Of a stretch of DNA of 64,000 nt, positions 43,765 through 55,135 are shown in pieces. The translations under genes and the position numbers were made by a program. Numbering within the stretch: the first letter of the stretch is position 1; every line of letters begins with the position of its first letter. The notes beneath the pieces were generated by a model that was not told the origin of the DNA, did no database searches, and saw only the letters and a list, made by a program, of their open reading frames with translations. Origin of the DNA: Notospermus geniculatus (lineage: Eukaryota > Nemertea > Pilidiophora > Heteronemertea > Lineidae); NCBI GenBank assembly GCA_002633025.1, contig NMRB01000080.1:272823-336822 (forward strand), in the 5' to 3' direction.

Positions 43765-44771
43765 CACGGTCATTGAGCAGCTCAGTGTAGGAGAGTTGGA
43801 AACCCTTGCCGCCACCAATGGAGTGCTTGGAAACAACGAATCGGATTCTCATTGGGCCGTTGGAGATGAATTCTTTCTTATCTTTGGGCTTCGGGACACC
43901 ACAGAAACGTTCTACGGGAATAACTTTGTCGCCATCAGTGTTGGAGATGAGTTGGTTGTCAGTCATGATCTGGATCTCGGCATTCTGGCAGCTGTTCTCG
44001 GTTCCTTCCATGTCTAAGTCTTCGAACTGGAGAAGGATCTTGTTCATTGGGTTGGTTGGGTAGATCCACCATTCACAGCTGTAGTTGATCTGGTATTTCT
44101 CTGGGTAGTTGGGGCTTGTGATGACACCGCCGTGGCTGCGAGTGATATTGGCACCGCACTCCTTGAAGATGTGTTGCTTGGGGATGAAGTTGTAGTTGGC
44201 CTTGAATCCAATAGAGGTTTGCGACTCGTCAGTCAAGAAGTGGAGCTCAAGTCGGTTTGCGCCGGGTTCAGTGACGATTGGTCCTGGGGCTTTGGTTCCG
44301 CAGAAAGTGCCGATCTCCTTCTTGCCACTGTGGGGGAAGATGCTGTAAGCGACGATGCGGTCATTTTCGCAATTGCCACTGAGGAGGAAGTTCTCGAAGG
44401 ATACGCGGACCTGCTCATTGGGAAGGCCGTTGAATTCGTAGATGCATTTTGCCTTGTTGGGGTAGCTTCCTGGGTAACGTGGAGAGTTGGTGGTGCCGTC
44501 CTTGCTCTTGAGGGAACCGTCAGACTGGTAGATGAAGTGGCATTGTCCTGGGGTGGCCATGGTGCCGGTTGCAATACCGAAGTCATCCTCAAACTCGTAG
44601 TTAGCTGCGAATCCCTTGCCGCGCTTCTTGCCATGGGAGTCGAAGACCAGGAGGAGGCGGGGGTTGGATGAGACGAAGTTTTGTGGAACGTTGTTGCCGC
44701 AGAATTCACCATCTGGGTTCTCTTCAACAGTCTGTCCCTTAGCAAAGGCCTTGATGTAACCATTGGGGCAC
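43765..44771 (-). CDS. lev-10: LEV-10-like exon 8: second half of CUB3, CUB4, CUB5
   Basis: 1007 bases, acceptor ttttctttcag, donor gtaagt. It starts G-CPNGY (third Cys of CUB3), ends CUB3 at FAANYEF, then CUB4 (CHFIYQSDG to FKANYNF) and CUB5 (CGANITRSHGG to FQLSYTE). CUB4 and CUB5 carry no intron. N-glycosylation sequons NIT and NYS lie in CUB5. The acidic D-x-x-x-x-Y-D pattern of calcium-binding CUBs is weak in CUB3 to CUB5. Codons are strongly C-ending, unlike the surrounding AT-rich DNA. Confidence 0.9.
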
Positions 44772-45597
44772 CTGAAAGAAAACGAGAGAAGCTTTCGTAA
44801 AATTGTTCTAATGGAGACTAGATTTTCCAGGGGACTATTTTAATCTCGTAGCCTTCGTTGTGAATGCTGATTTCAAGTCCAACTGATATTTCTATTCAAG
44901 CTTTGCTGGATGTGTGCATCTTGAAATCCAAGCTTCATATCTCCAGTTACTTGAAAATGGCCTCAAGTGATAATTTGCATCGGGGACTTAAACACTGAAA
45001 CAAACGACAATGATTGCACAAAATGAGAATAGTGTGACGAATACTTTTGCAGCGAGCGGAGCCTGTGGAGTGCAAAACAAAGTACAATTCATTCAGGGAG
45101 AAGGTGCATGAAGGGAGGAGAGTGACAAGAAGAGATATGATGAATTGAATTAGAAGTTGCTTTGATTATCAAACATGCATAACCAAAGGAGATCTGACAC
45201 ATTCACTAACACAGGCAAGATGTAATGAAATGAATGTAAAATGACTTTGAATGAGGAGGATGTTGTTGCCTGTTTTAGAGTGTATTCAGTCTGACAATTC
45301 CAATCCAATTCCCATATTTCCAAAGAAACACAGATTGGGAGCCAAGGTGGCAACTAATACTGCATGATGTCAACCAGTTTGGCGTGGAAACTTCAGATGA
45401 AGATCCCTGTGTTGACAAGTGAATAATGGTCTGCCAACCGGTGAATGCTGAACGGTTGGTGGCTTGATGAAAACAAAAAGGAGGGACAAAGCATGACAAA
45501 GTCAACAAATAATGCATTTGGAAGCAATCTGTACTAGCACGAGGCTCACAAATACACCACGCAATAGCCGCTAATGCTACATGAAACTGAGACACAC

Positions 45598-45666
45598 CTG
45601 GACTCATCATCCATTTTCAGGCTCAGAGCGGAGGACTGGTGATGCCTGCGGTGATGATGATGGTGC
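45598..45666 (-). CDS. lev-10: Candidate cassette exon: His-rich insert in CUB3
   Basis: Minus-strand acceptor tttatccattttcag, donor CCAG/gtgtgt. The 69-base exon has phase 2 at both ends, so it can be included or skipped without changing frame. It has no stop in the required frame. It would add 23 residues with HHHHHRRHH, then SSALSLKMDDES, immediately before the third Cys of CUB3. Inferred from splice sites and phase only; no transcript evidence is available here. Confidence 0.5.
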
Positions 45667-45676
45667 CTGAAAATGG

Positions 45677-46525
45677 ATAAAACCAGGTCGCCATTAATTA
45701 TATGTGATTAGGCGGACTTGGAAAGATGAGGTTATCGTCTTCTGCTGTATCTTGTTGGGCTGCTAGCATATTCTAAATGATGTTGCAATCAAATGCCAAA
45801 GCCATTCATCTCAAGGAATTTTCAGTACTTCCACGTCCACTGTTATGATCTTCAACCAACATTATAATTTTTTTAATGTTTTCAATTGAGTTAACGTGAA
45901 ATTTCACAAGATTCTGAGAATTTGCAGAAATATGACCAATATTTTTGATGGACATGAAGCTTACACAAGGTCTACTAACAATTTTTGTCACTAAACTGAA
46001 CCAAAATTTAAATAAAGAGACAAATAAAGATGAATGAAGGGATGTTGATGGAAGGGCTGATGTGACGTCTGCTTATGATGTTTGGGGACAAAACACATCG
46101 CTAAAGACGGGAAATGACGCTAGAAGCTTTGCTGTTGTTAGAAATGAGCTTTATGCTCACAAGCAACAGAGAGTTTAGAATGATCAAAAGAAGTCTGCTT
46201 GGTTTTTTAAAATGTTTGGGTCGATGATTCAGCAGTAGGTGATATTGCCAACAGTTAGCCAAATATTTTTGATACAATTTTTTTCTGATTCACGAAGCTT
46301 GCATCCAAGCCATTGAACGCGTCTAGTTATCAGCAAACCTCGCGTTCTATATGGCTATTTATAGACACTGGTTTATATGGAAAGGAACTCAAGCAAATTA
46401 TATGAGGAGGGCGCAAGTTAGTTATCACCATCTTTGAGCCGGATTATTTCCAGTCGACAAGAGGAGGGAAATGATGAGGTGGTGATGTTGTGATACCAAT
46501 TTATGGTTAAATATTGGTTTCTTGG
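45677..46525. repeat. Direct repeat, copy 1 (probable false duplication)
   Basis: Starts ataaaaccaggtcgcc, ends ggtttcttgg at the N. Near-identical to 46527-47372. Confidence 0.85.
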
Positions 46526-46526
46526 N
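46526..46526. other. Single N: assembly join
   Basis: One ambiguous base exactly between the two copies. The placement suggests two overlapping contig ends were butted instead of merged. Confidence 0.85.
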
Positions 46527-47372
46527 ATAAAACCAGGTCGCCATTAATTATATGTGATTAGGCGGACTTGGAAAGATGAGGTTATCGTCTTCTGCTGTAT
46601 CTTGTTGGGCTGCTAGCATATTCTAAATGATGTTGCAATCGAATGCCAAAGCCATTCATCTCAAGGAATTTTCAGTACTTCCACGTCCACTGTTATGATC
46701 TTCAACCAACATTATATTTGTTAATGTTTTCAATTAAGTTAACTTTAAATTTCACAAAATTATGAGAATTTGCAGAAATATGACCAATATTTTTGATGGA
46801 CATGAAGCTTACACAAGGTCTACTAACAATTTTTGTCACTAAACTGAACCAAAATTTAAATAAAGAGACAAATAAAGATGAATGAAGGGATGTTGATGGA
46901 AGGGCTGATGTGACGTCTGCTTATGATGTTTGGGGACAAAACACATCGCTAAAGACGGGAAATGATGCTAGAAGCTTTGCTGCTGTTAGAAATGAGCTTT
47001 ATCCTCACAAGCAACAGAGAGTTCAGAATGATCAAAAAAAGTCTGCTTGTTTTTTTTAAATGTTTGGGTCGATGATTCACCAGTAGGTGATATTGCCAAC
47101 AGTTAGCCAAATATTTTTGCTACAATTTTTTTCTGATTCACGAAGCTTGCATCCAAGCCATTGAACGCATCTAGTTATCAGCAAACCTAGCGTTCTACAT
47201 GGCTATTTATAGACACTGGTTTATATGGAAAGGAACTCAAGCAAGTTATATGAGGAGGGCGCAAGTTAGTTATCACCATCTTTGAGCCGGATTATTTCCA
47301 GTCGACAAGAGGAGGGAAATGATGAGGTGGTGATGTTGTGATACCATTTATGGTTAAATATTGGTTTCTTGG
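46527..47372. repeat. Direct repeat, copy 2
   Basis: Same sequence as copy 1 with scattered differences of the sort expected between alleles. After ggtttcttgg it continues into unique DNA (ttgacttggatc). Confidence 0.85.
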
Positions 47373-47715
47373 TTGACTTGGATCATTTGCTATTGCACGT
47401 TTTGGAGATGGAAGTACTGATGAACTTGTTCAGAGCATTATGCAATGAAGGAATGGCATGAGATGAAGCATAATGATGTAAATAAAAGCGAAAAATGATC
47501 TTAAAAAATACAAAATGCAATGATGAATGTGCAAAATCAAACTAGGATTGTCTAGTGCAGAAAGGATTAGAATATGCTGTAGACAGTTTCTAAGGCTGTT
47601 TTCAAAAAAAATGAGGGAGAATGTACAGCCAGTTGAAAAATCAAGAAACTCAGGCAGAAGACTGCAAAATGCAATGAGAAGAAACTCGGGAATGTTTCTG
47701 GGATGTGACACTTAC

Positions 47716-47902
47716 CCTCGGCCACCGTTGGCTGGGACGGAGAAGTTCTTGAAGCTGAGGCGGACTTTCTCCAATCGCTGCTTGTCAACGTATCCGTCAA
47801 TGTAGTATCGGCAGGTGACGTTCATTGGGTATGGGTGGGGGTAGTTGGGTGAAGTGATGACTCCACGGCTTTTGCCAGAGCTGAGCACCCGCATGTCGCA
47901 TT
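47716..47902 (-). CDS. lev-10: LEV-10-like exon 6: first half of CUB3
   Basis: 187 bases, acceptor ctctacttacag, donor gtaagt; enters in phase 1, leaves in phase 2. It encodes ECDMRVLSSGKSRGVITSPN, then NVTC (second Cys with an N-glycan sequon) and ends at NGGRG just before the third Cys. NFS gives another sequon. Confidence 0.88.
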
Positions 47903-49287
47903 CTGTAAGTAGAGAAGGAGAAAATCTGGTCAGTTAGGAAAACAAGAGGGCAATAATGGTCAGATGATGATAGCCAAGATATTTCATGGTTTGCCAAACC
48001 CGTTTGAGCTCCAACAGGTCCCATCTTATTTTTCTTTCCCACCAGAGCACGAAAAGCAGACGACCCATGACAAATATGGGGATAATGCTTTCATCCATTC
48101 ATAAGAATATGACTGGTCAGTAAGAAGCTGATAAGAAAGCCATTAATTTCAGGAACGCTGTGATATAGCGGGTAATGGACAGTGGGAGAGGATGACCTTT
48201 CGTGGTCCATTTTGGACCCATGGTCATCCATTATTTCTGAACTCAGAGGCAGATTGGTGTTTGTGTACAAAATGTTTATTTTGATGATAGCACCAGAAGA
48301 CGTGAACCGTATAAGTACATGCAACGTCTGATCTGCAGCAAACAAAATGGCTTGATGGGATATCAAATATTCAGCAGCAATGCTCCAATCGATGGTTAGC
48401 GGTGTGCAAGGCAACCAGGGATAACGGTTACGTCTGTAACGCCCCGGTGATTTTGTAGCCGACTATGTTGGGTCAATACTGGGCAAGTCATCTTCTGCAG
48501 TAGATTTATCGATTCTACCCGAATATTGGACATGATACGATGCAATGATACGTCAGGGTTTACTGTGATAACACTCGAAGCAGACGGCAATTTTTCTCAA
48601 AATTGCCTTTGACAAACACCTGCAGTAACTAATTGACTGAGACATGGCCGCTGGTGGTTTTAGATTAGCCCATTCAAATTGTTATTCATTGCCAGTGAAG
48701 GATAATCGCCACAATTGCAGATGATGACAATTTTCCTACTGCTATCTTGTCAATCCCACGTAAGGTACTTGACATTTGATTAAAGATAGGAATGAGTGTT
48801 GTCAGAAAGTTCCAACTGGGGGCAAACAAGATCAATTAAGGCTAACAAAGATGGCGAATGAGATAAAGTGTGGCGCAGTCATAAATAGGGACTTGTGAAT
48901 AATGCTCTGCCATACCACGTCTAGAACGATCAGATGAAACAATACGTGACCATAGGGCATTCCATTAGGCTATAGAAGCTAAAGAGGCGACGATTTACTG
49001 GGAAAAGGTGATTCATATTTCATCCTTTGATGACAGGAGCATCTGCTCTTCTCGTGAACTGAAGGAGAGAGACTCGAAAGTGATGCGCTGACATCCTCTT
49101 GGAAGTTTCTCAAAGTTTCCTTCAGTCTCGTATCGAAAGAAGTTTTGTGAAAGACTCGCTACTTTTAGACGTGTTCAAAGGTGCGTGGGCACAATCTCTT
49201 AAGATGCTTGCTTCCTTGTTGACAGAGGAGAGCAGATACTTCCTGCTTGCAAAGGATGACAAGAAAAAGGTGCATGTGAAAACTTAC
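47903..49287 (-). other. Intron between CUB2 and CUB3
   Basis: 1.4 kb, phase 1, falling at the domain border. No exon or clear repeat seen. Confidence 0.75.
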
Positions 49288-49589
49288 CAGTTCCCCGGAT
49301 GTGGTGAGTGTTGGGTCCCTTGATGAAGTCGAGCTTGACGAAGTTCTCGCTGAAGGTGTAGCTGGCCTTGAATCCGGTGCGCTCAATTTCGTAGTCCTTC
49401 TGGAGTTCCCAGTATGGCTTGTAGGGCTTGGAGGTTGGCTGGACGCGTCCGGACTTGGTGACGAATTCAATGTGAAGGGCCTCGGTGGTTGAGTAGATGG
49501 TCAGTTTCTTGTGCTTGCCGCAGTAGGTTCCGATGATTGGGGTCTGGCTGGTGTATCCATCGTAGATGCGGACAAAGTCAAAGGGGCAA
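49288..49589 (-). CDS. lev-10: LEV-10-like exon 5: second half of CUB2
   Basis: 302 bases, acceptor gtaccatttcag, donor gtaagt. It completes an H codon and reads CPFDFVRIYDGY (third Cys and the D-F-V-x-I-Y-D-G hallmark of calcium-binding CUBs), then TYCGKH, GFKASYTF and a linker ending HHIRGTG. A charged stretch (YWELQKDYEIER) makes this CUB longer than usual. Confidence 0.88.
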
Positions 49590-49701
49590 CTGAAATGGTA
49601 CAATGTTGTCATTAAAATCATGCATTTTTCAATAGTTGTGGTTCGTTGGTAATAAGGAGTAGAAATTGAGAGGAATTGTTTAGTTTTATGAAGGTACTTA
49701 C

Positions 49702-50124
49702 TGGTCACCACCGCTGAAGAGGTCGAAGACTTCGAAGTCGAGCTTGATTCGTTCGCCATGTTTGCCCTGGAGGTTGTAGAAGCAGTAATGGTTGTCAGGG
49801 TAGATTCCGGGGAAGGTTGGTGACATGATGAGTCCAGTTGGCTTCTTAATGCTGTGGACAGTGTAGCCGCATTTGTTTGGTGCTGGGGTTCCCATGTTGT
49901 ACTGTTCGGCGTCGATGAAGGCGTAGTTTCCGAAGAATCCCTGGGCAGTGCGGCCGTCTCCGTCGGTGAAGAATCCAATGATGAAGGTCTGTCCGGTTGA
50001 AACCATGGCTGGTGGGGCATCGCCTTCTTGGTCTCCGCAGTATCGGCCTTGCAGTGGGATTTCGAGTAAGTCTTCTTCTGGGTATTTACCTTGGGTGTAG
50101 ATGTCTACGTAGTCACGCTCGCAC
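49702..50124 (-). CDS. lev-10: LEV-10-like exon 4: end of CUB1 and first half of CUB2
   Basis: 423 bases, acceptor tgtcgttacag, donor gtaagt, phase 2 at both ends. CUB1 resumes at CERDYVDIYTQG and closes with RYCGD and FFGNYAF. CUB2 opens KCGYTVHSIKKPTGLIMSPT and reaches HYCFYN and LFSGGD. The intron to exon 5 is only 112 bases. Confidence 0.88.
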
Positions 50125-53100
50125 CTGTAACGACAGAAGGGAAAGACCGTTGAGAAAAAAAAGAAATTTTCCCTCTTACCAGGGGGAATCTAATTCAAGA
50201 AGCAAAGGAATGATGAAGAGAGATTCTTAAGAGTTTTTACCGAGCTAGAGAATGGGGCATGATTTTGAATAACCATTGAGAAACTAAGGATGTTTGCATG
50301 AGAAGCTTTCAGAAATCTAATTTGCGACTGCAATCCTTGTAATTTCTTCATCCGCTTTAGTAGGATTTGATGTCTGATAAAGCTGTTTAGTATTCATTGC
50401 CAGATCAGAGATGGGGAATGACGACGGGAATCGTTCGAATGGCCGTCATGTGCCAAGTCCTCGGCGTAATGAATGATACAATTTGAACGTCTGCTTTAAA
50501 TCATGAAGCAGACGGACCATGAAATGAAATGGAGGAGTAAACAATTGCCGTAAATGTGAAGTCTTATTTCTAAGATGGCCGCGTGTGGTTCTCGAATGGT
50601 AGAAAATCAATGAATTTGTGTTAAGTGAACAGCTCAAAAAGTTTCAATAAAGTCTTTGGTGTTTGTTTATAGTTCATCATCTTTGATAATTGGTATGCGT
50701 AGTTGTCTGCGTCATTAGCATTAGTGCCAAAGTGCTTTGGCTAGGTGTGCCCAACAATGGTGTCTGATGGACAAAAAGCAATAAACAGAAAATCTTCGAT
50801 AATGTTCTATCGCCAGCAGCAGTAATCAATCGCTATTATCAACAACAGAGCAAAGGATTCTGGGTACTTTGTTACGAACATAATAGGTCACCAGATACGC
50901 CTAGGCGGAAGGGGGATTATACTAAATATGGCCAGGTTCTGAACGAGTGACGTCAATTGTGATCTTGTTGTTACCATTGGTAACTAAACGTCTATAGTTA
51001 TTTTTGAAACATTCGCTTAACAACAAAAAAGTTTCCAATCAATCAGTTTAGTTTGCATGTATTGATGATGCACTCAAAACTATTTCTATCAAGGCCAGAT
51101 TCTGAGATTCAAAGAGGACTGTCAATTTTTTTGCGTCATAGGCATAGTTATTTTTAGCAACAAATAAATCAGTATTGTTTATTTTTGGCAGATGAATCGG
51201 GTGAATGGATTTTCAATCATACCATGTGAAAGGAGGTAACGTAAGGTTAAGACTTTAGTGGGAGATTCTGTAAAAAAGATTCAACTTCCAAAAGACAAGA
51301 TAAGATTTTGAAATTTTCATTCAAAATTGACAAATTCATAATAAGGAAGAAGTTAGCTGACAGATATCTTGGATCCAGAACCCAAATTCCGTCAAGTGAC
51401 TTGGCAAATTTCCTGTAGTTGACAAAGATGGTTACCCCCTACCGCTGGTTCATCTTCACCTTATAGATCCCCATTCACGCCCGCCTCGAGTAATTTCCCG
51501 TTTGATAGAAAACATGTCACTTGCCAACAAAACCTGATAATGGAATTTTTAAGGTCGGTGCTGTTCTGAATGCAGGGATTTTAGACGCTCATCAGCAAGT
51601 TCTCAAAAGACTTCACCATATTTGTCTTTCATGACAGATGGGCAAGAAAAAATTTTCGAGTGGCCTTCTTGGTGTGCGTAGACTATTCAGGACTTGGCCG
51701 ATTACTAATTCCTGTCCCCTATTATCAGAGCCATGGGGATACAATCGGCCAAAACACTGAGAAATGGCTGCGTTTACAAGCCTCAGGGGGATCAGACAAC
51801 TGCCAATCTGACAATGCTACTTGTTGGTCGCAAAGAGTCAAGTAGACCGATATTGGTAACCATCTTAATTGCCTGGATAGAAGCCATGGGCGATATAGCT
51901 CAGGTTTACTTGAAAATTGTACCACTTTGGACCGTCAAGCCAGACGCGATTTCCTTGCCCAATATTATCGGACATAATGATGGCCGAAGATGATGTATAA
52001 TGGAAGCAGACGTGAGGGGTTTAAAATATCGTCATCAAGCCTCCTAAGCCTGGTTTATCTGACAACATCCATCAGACTGGCCTCACATTCAACGAGTTCG
52101 TGACAATATTTCAAAAGTCAACCTAACTTTAAGTCTTAATCTCATTACTTCTAGGTGGCCAACTTATGGTAATCGGTCAACATGACTGAGATTTGAATGC
52201 CCGTCTGGTGTGACACTAATGCACTTGTCAACAAAGATCTACCATGTGTTCTAGCAAAGGCTTCCAAATGGAAAGACAGGAGAAATTGGCCGTCTGCTTC
52301 CCCGGAGAGCCATATTGAGGCTTGGTATTTAGACTCGACGATTAGCCGCAGAAGACAACAATAGCAGACCCCACAGTCAGTTTATGGGAACTTGCAGGAG
52401 ACAGCCGCAAACATTTTACACATAACTTAATGATTTATCATGAGAGTTGCTCTTAGAGAATACCAAAGCTTTTCTTTCCCATCGTCAGGTTATTGTATAT
52501 TCTTCATTGTTATTTGTCTCTGAAAGGTTTATGGAACCTGTGCAAGTCATCTGGCAGTAGTAAATAAGAAAATTGACAGGTAAAGACCAAAGACTGAGGC
52601 TGTGCATTCCCATTGCTTTTGAAGCAGGGTGCGAAGGCTTTTTTTGAGAAGCAAAGCACAAATTGCCTAGCCAGGTAGTTTACAAATCCTCAACATAGAC
52701 AGGGGGTAGAATTTGTTACCATTCATTTCACCTGTTTTCGTATGTTATTTTTATTGTGGAGGAATGTTTAGTGCTGAGAAAAGAGGTACTGATAGTCTTA
52801 ACAATGGCTAACAGATCATAAAGGCGTAAGAGGCCTTGTCGCTTTCTCTAAACAGACCACGACCATGGCCATGAGAAAACGTGAACTTGCAATAGATCAT
52901 CTGCGTTTGAACGTCATTTGAGTTGAAAAATAACAGAAAGTTCCATGATGGACCTCAGGAGATGCTGTTATTCATAAATCAACCTTCGCATGGAATTGCT
53001 AGAGTGAAATGCCGATATATCGGGCCATGTTGATTAATGTTTGTTCTATCAGTTCATGCTTGTGAGGTTTGCCATGACTCGGTTACCACAAATGCACAAA

Positions 53101-53385
53101 TCCATTGGGTGATCAGTTACAAACCAATGACCAAGTACCATTGCCAATTTCATTACGGAGCCAATGTTGTGTATTTTCGACTGATTAAAACTCTGGCAGG
53201 AAATTGACCGATGACTGCACTGTCATGCGTGTGACACCAAATTTGCTCCAAATTGATTTCTCCAACAACAAGGATAATTTTCTTGGCATTCAAAGAGACA
53301 AAATGCAATCAGTGCATTTGTGCAACGAATAGGGCTTTGATGGGAATAGAGTGCTTCTTTTCTCGGTTCATTTACAGATACTGAC
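50125..53385 (-). other. Intron within CUB1
   Basis: 3.3 kb, phase 2. No exon recognised. ORFs such as 51660-51845 are short and unsupported. Confidence 0.75.
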
Positions 53386-53563
53386 CTTGGTGAAATTCCC
53401 TTGACCTTGAAGTAGGTGAAGTTGACATGAACGCGTTCGTTGGGCAGTCCGATGAACTTGAAGAAGCAGTGCATGTTGTCCGTGTACTTGTCAGGCCAGT
53501 TGGGTGATTTGAAGGTGCCAGTCTTCTTGCCACCTTCCACGCTATGGATCTCGATGTCGCAAT
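53386..53563 (-). CDS. lev-10: LEV-10-like exon 3: first half of CUB1
   Basis: 178 bases, acceptor cttgcactacag, donor gtcagt. It reads DCDIEIHSVEGGKKTGTFKS, then NMHCFF (second Cys), NFTYF (N-glycan sequon) and ends KGISP-AG, completed to Arg by exon 4 just before the third Cys. The first codon is completed by G from the 27-nt microexon. Confidence 0.85.
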
Positions 53564-54261
53564 CTGTAGTGCAAGAAAGTCACACTAAGCATCCAAACAA
53601 TGGCTTTCAGAGCAATTGCTCCAGATCAACAAAGAAAACAAATACGTAACTTAAAGTTCAAATCATACTTTTCAATAAACTGAAGTCTTAACTGAACTAA
53701 AGCTCAAAAAATTTTAGTATTTTCCAATGATTGTTACAATGACACAATGAAGATGGACGTCTGCAGAATGAGATGTAGGGGTAATGATGTGAGGCAAAAT
53801 GAAAGATGGTGATGAGGATCTTTCAACTTCTTTCAAAGGAATTGCAAATTAAAAAGGAATGGGATCTTTTCAAAATAATCAACTAAAAGTTTTTGATAAT
53901 TGGGCACATCTCGTCCTGCGTTAGATAGTTCAGTGCTGTATCAGATGACACTGCACATCACTACAACACAAATGACACACCAGCAAAGCCAAGTCCAGTG
54001 AGACTTGGTACTTTACACAACACATCCTTGGAATTTTCTTTTCAGTCAATTTTGCAAAAAAATGAAAGGTGTGAAAAAATGGGAAAAACGAAATGGTTGA
54101 ATTTTTTGCCACCATTTGTGGCACACTCCGTCATGATCACACAGTACGCACACAGTTACTTTACACTTCACACCAAGTGATTTTGATCATTTTAGTGACC
54201 AAATCACACAATTTACTCCACAATTTCACACGTGACGTTGGTTGCTTAGACCAACACTTAC
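53564..54261 (-). other. Intron upstream of CUB1
   Basis: 0.7 kb. No exon seen; minus-strand ORF 53930-54124 is not supported. Confidence 0.6.
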
Positions 54262-54288
54262 CATATTCGGGCCATTGAACGTATTGTC
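54262..54288 (-). CDS. lev-10: LEV-10-like exon 2: 27-nt microexon
   Basis: Minus-strand acceptor tactttttcag, donor gtaagt. In phase 1 it reads QYVQWPEY and leaves a G that makes the Asp codon opening exon 3. Symmetric, stop-free and with strong sites on both sides. Too short for any ORF search. Could be alternatively spliced. Confidence 0.6.
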
Positions 54289-55105
54289 CTGAAAAAGTAC
54301 AACAGACCCTTTGTCATACAACCATCACACACTCAGGGTTGACAATAATGGAAGACTCAATCTTGGGATTCTTGCTTCCCTTGGCCCCTTATGATGCATG
54401 GCATCCTAAGTATTGGCCGAAGATCACCAAGAATTGGCCAAAATTGAAAATCACACGTCACTTTCATTCAGAGAAGCATACAAATCAGGTGGTATTGAGG
54501 TAATGGGAAATCAATGAATAAAGGAATGGGAAATGTTGACAATGGTAATGGGAAATGTTGATAATGGTAATGGGAAATGTTAACAATGAGACAAATGGTA
54601 GTGGGTAATGGAAATTTTCGGATGATTGGGAGTGGAAAATGATGAAATGAATTATAATCAATGAATGGTTTGATGATTCTATGGAATGATTTCAATGGAG
54701 GAATGCTGATGATTCTTAAAGGGGCAATACCACCTGGTAATTTGTATCTGAATACATGAGTGGAATTCTAATGAATGTTTATCGGGGTATGAATATGCAT
54801 AACAAAATGATGATGTATGAGTGAGACTTGGGATGGTGAGGAGATTTCCATGTTGTACTGGAATGTACAACTTGGCACACAGAAGCAAGCACACATCACA
54901 AACACAATAGAAGTGAAAATCGCCAAAACATCCAGAATTAATCTCGATCACGCTGCCCATTTGATGAAATGATCGTAAGGTTCCATTTTTAAAACCCCAA
55001 GCCAGTTTAAGTCAACATTCGTTCACACACGCTCACATGAAATTCTGATATGTTTTGTTTGGCTTTTGTCAGTCGATGCCCCCCAGCAGTGACACCTCTA
55101 CTCAC
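54289..55105 (-). other. Intron between microexons
   Basis: 0.8 kb. 54505-54600 has about four copies of ggtaatgggaaatgttgac-like ~24-bp units. No exon seen. Confidence 0.6.
54505..54600. repeat. Short tandem repeat, ~24-bp unit
   Basis: Copies of aatgggaaatgttgataatg with small changes. Non-coding. Confidence 0.75.
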
Positions 55106-55135
55106 CCTGATTTACGCCGCCAAAAAGAATTTCAC
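55106..55135 (-). CDS. lev-10: LEV-10-like exon 1 (first found): 30-nt microexon
   Basis: Minus-strand acceptor cgcgtttgcag, donor gtgagt. In phase 1 it reads GEILFGGVNQ and leaves a G for the next exon. Symmetric and stop-free. Its phase matches the 27-nt exon, so both can be kept or skipped freely. Further 5' exons, including the signal peptide, must lie upstream. Confidence 0.5.

Larger units (their letters stand above)
44772..47715 (-). other. Intron between the two halves of CUB3
   Basis: 2.9 kb, phase 2. It contains the candidate cassette exon at 45598-45666 and two near-identical ~848-base copies (45677-46525 and 46527-47372) separated by one N. No other exon seen. Confidence 0.75.
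37569..55135 (-). other. lev-10: Gene: LEV-10-like CUB/LDLa transmembrane protein
   Basis: Ten minus-strand exons, from 55135 down to 37569, give about 840 residues without the optional exon: short linker, CUB1, CUB2, CUB3, CUB4, CUB5, LDLa, membrane span, cytoplasmic tail. Each CUB has the four expected cysteines. All junctions keep frame and use GT-AG. Known: C. elegans LEV-10 has five CUB domains, one LDLa domain and one membrane span and clusters levamisole-sensitive acetylcholine receptors at neuromuscular junctions. Related NETO and SOL proteins tune glutamate receptors. Inferred: a LEV-10 orthologue acting at synapses. The signal-peptide exon was not found and should lie upstream (above 55135, possibly beyond 64000). 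Confidence 0.8.

Noticed and set aside
44132-44671. 179-codon plus-strand ORF
   Set aside because: Exact antisense of the CUB3-CUB5 exon; open only because of C-ending codons on the minus strand.
44233-44763. 176-codon minus-strand ORF in another frame of exon 8
   Set aside because: Ser/Thr/Ala-rich shadow; the CUB frame in the same place is clearly the real one.
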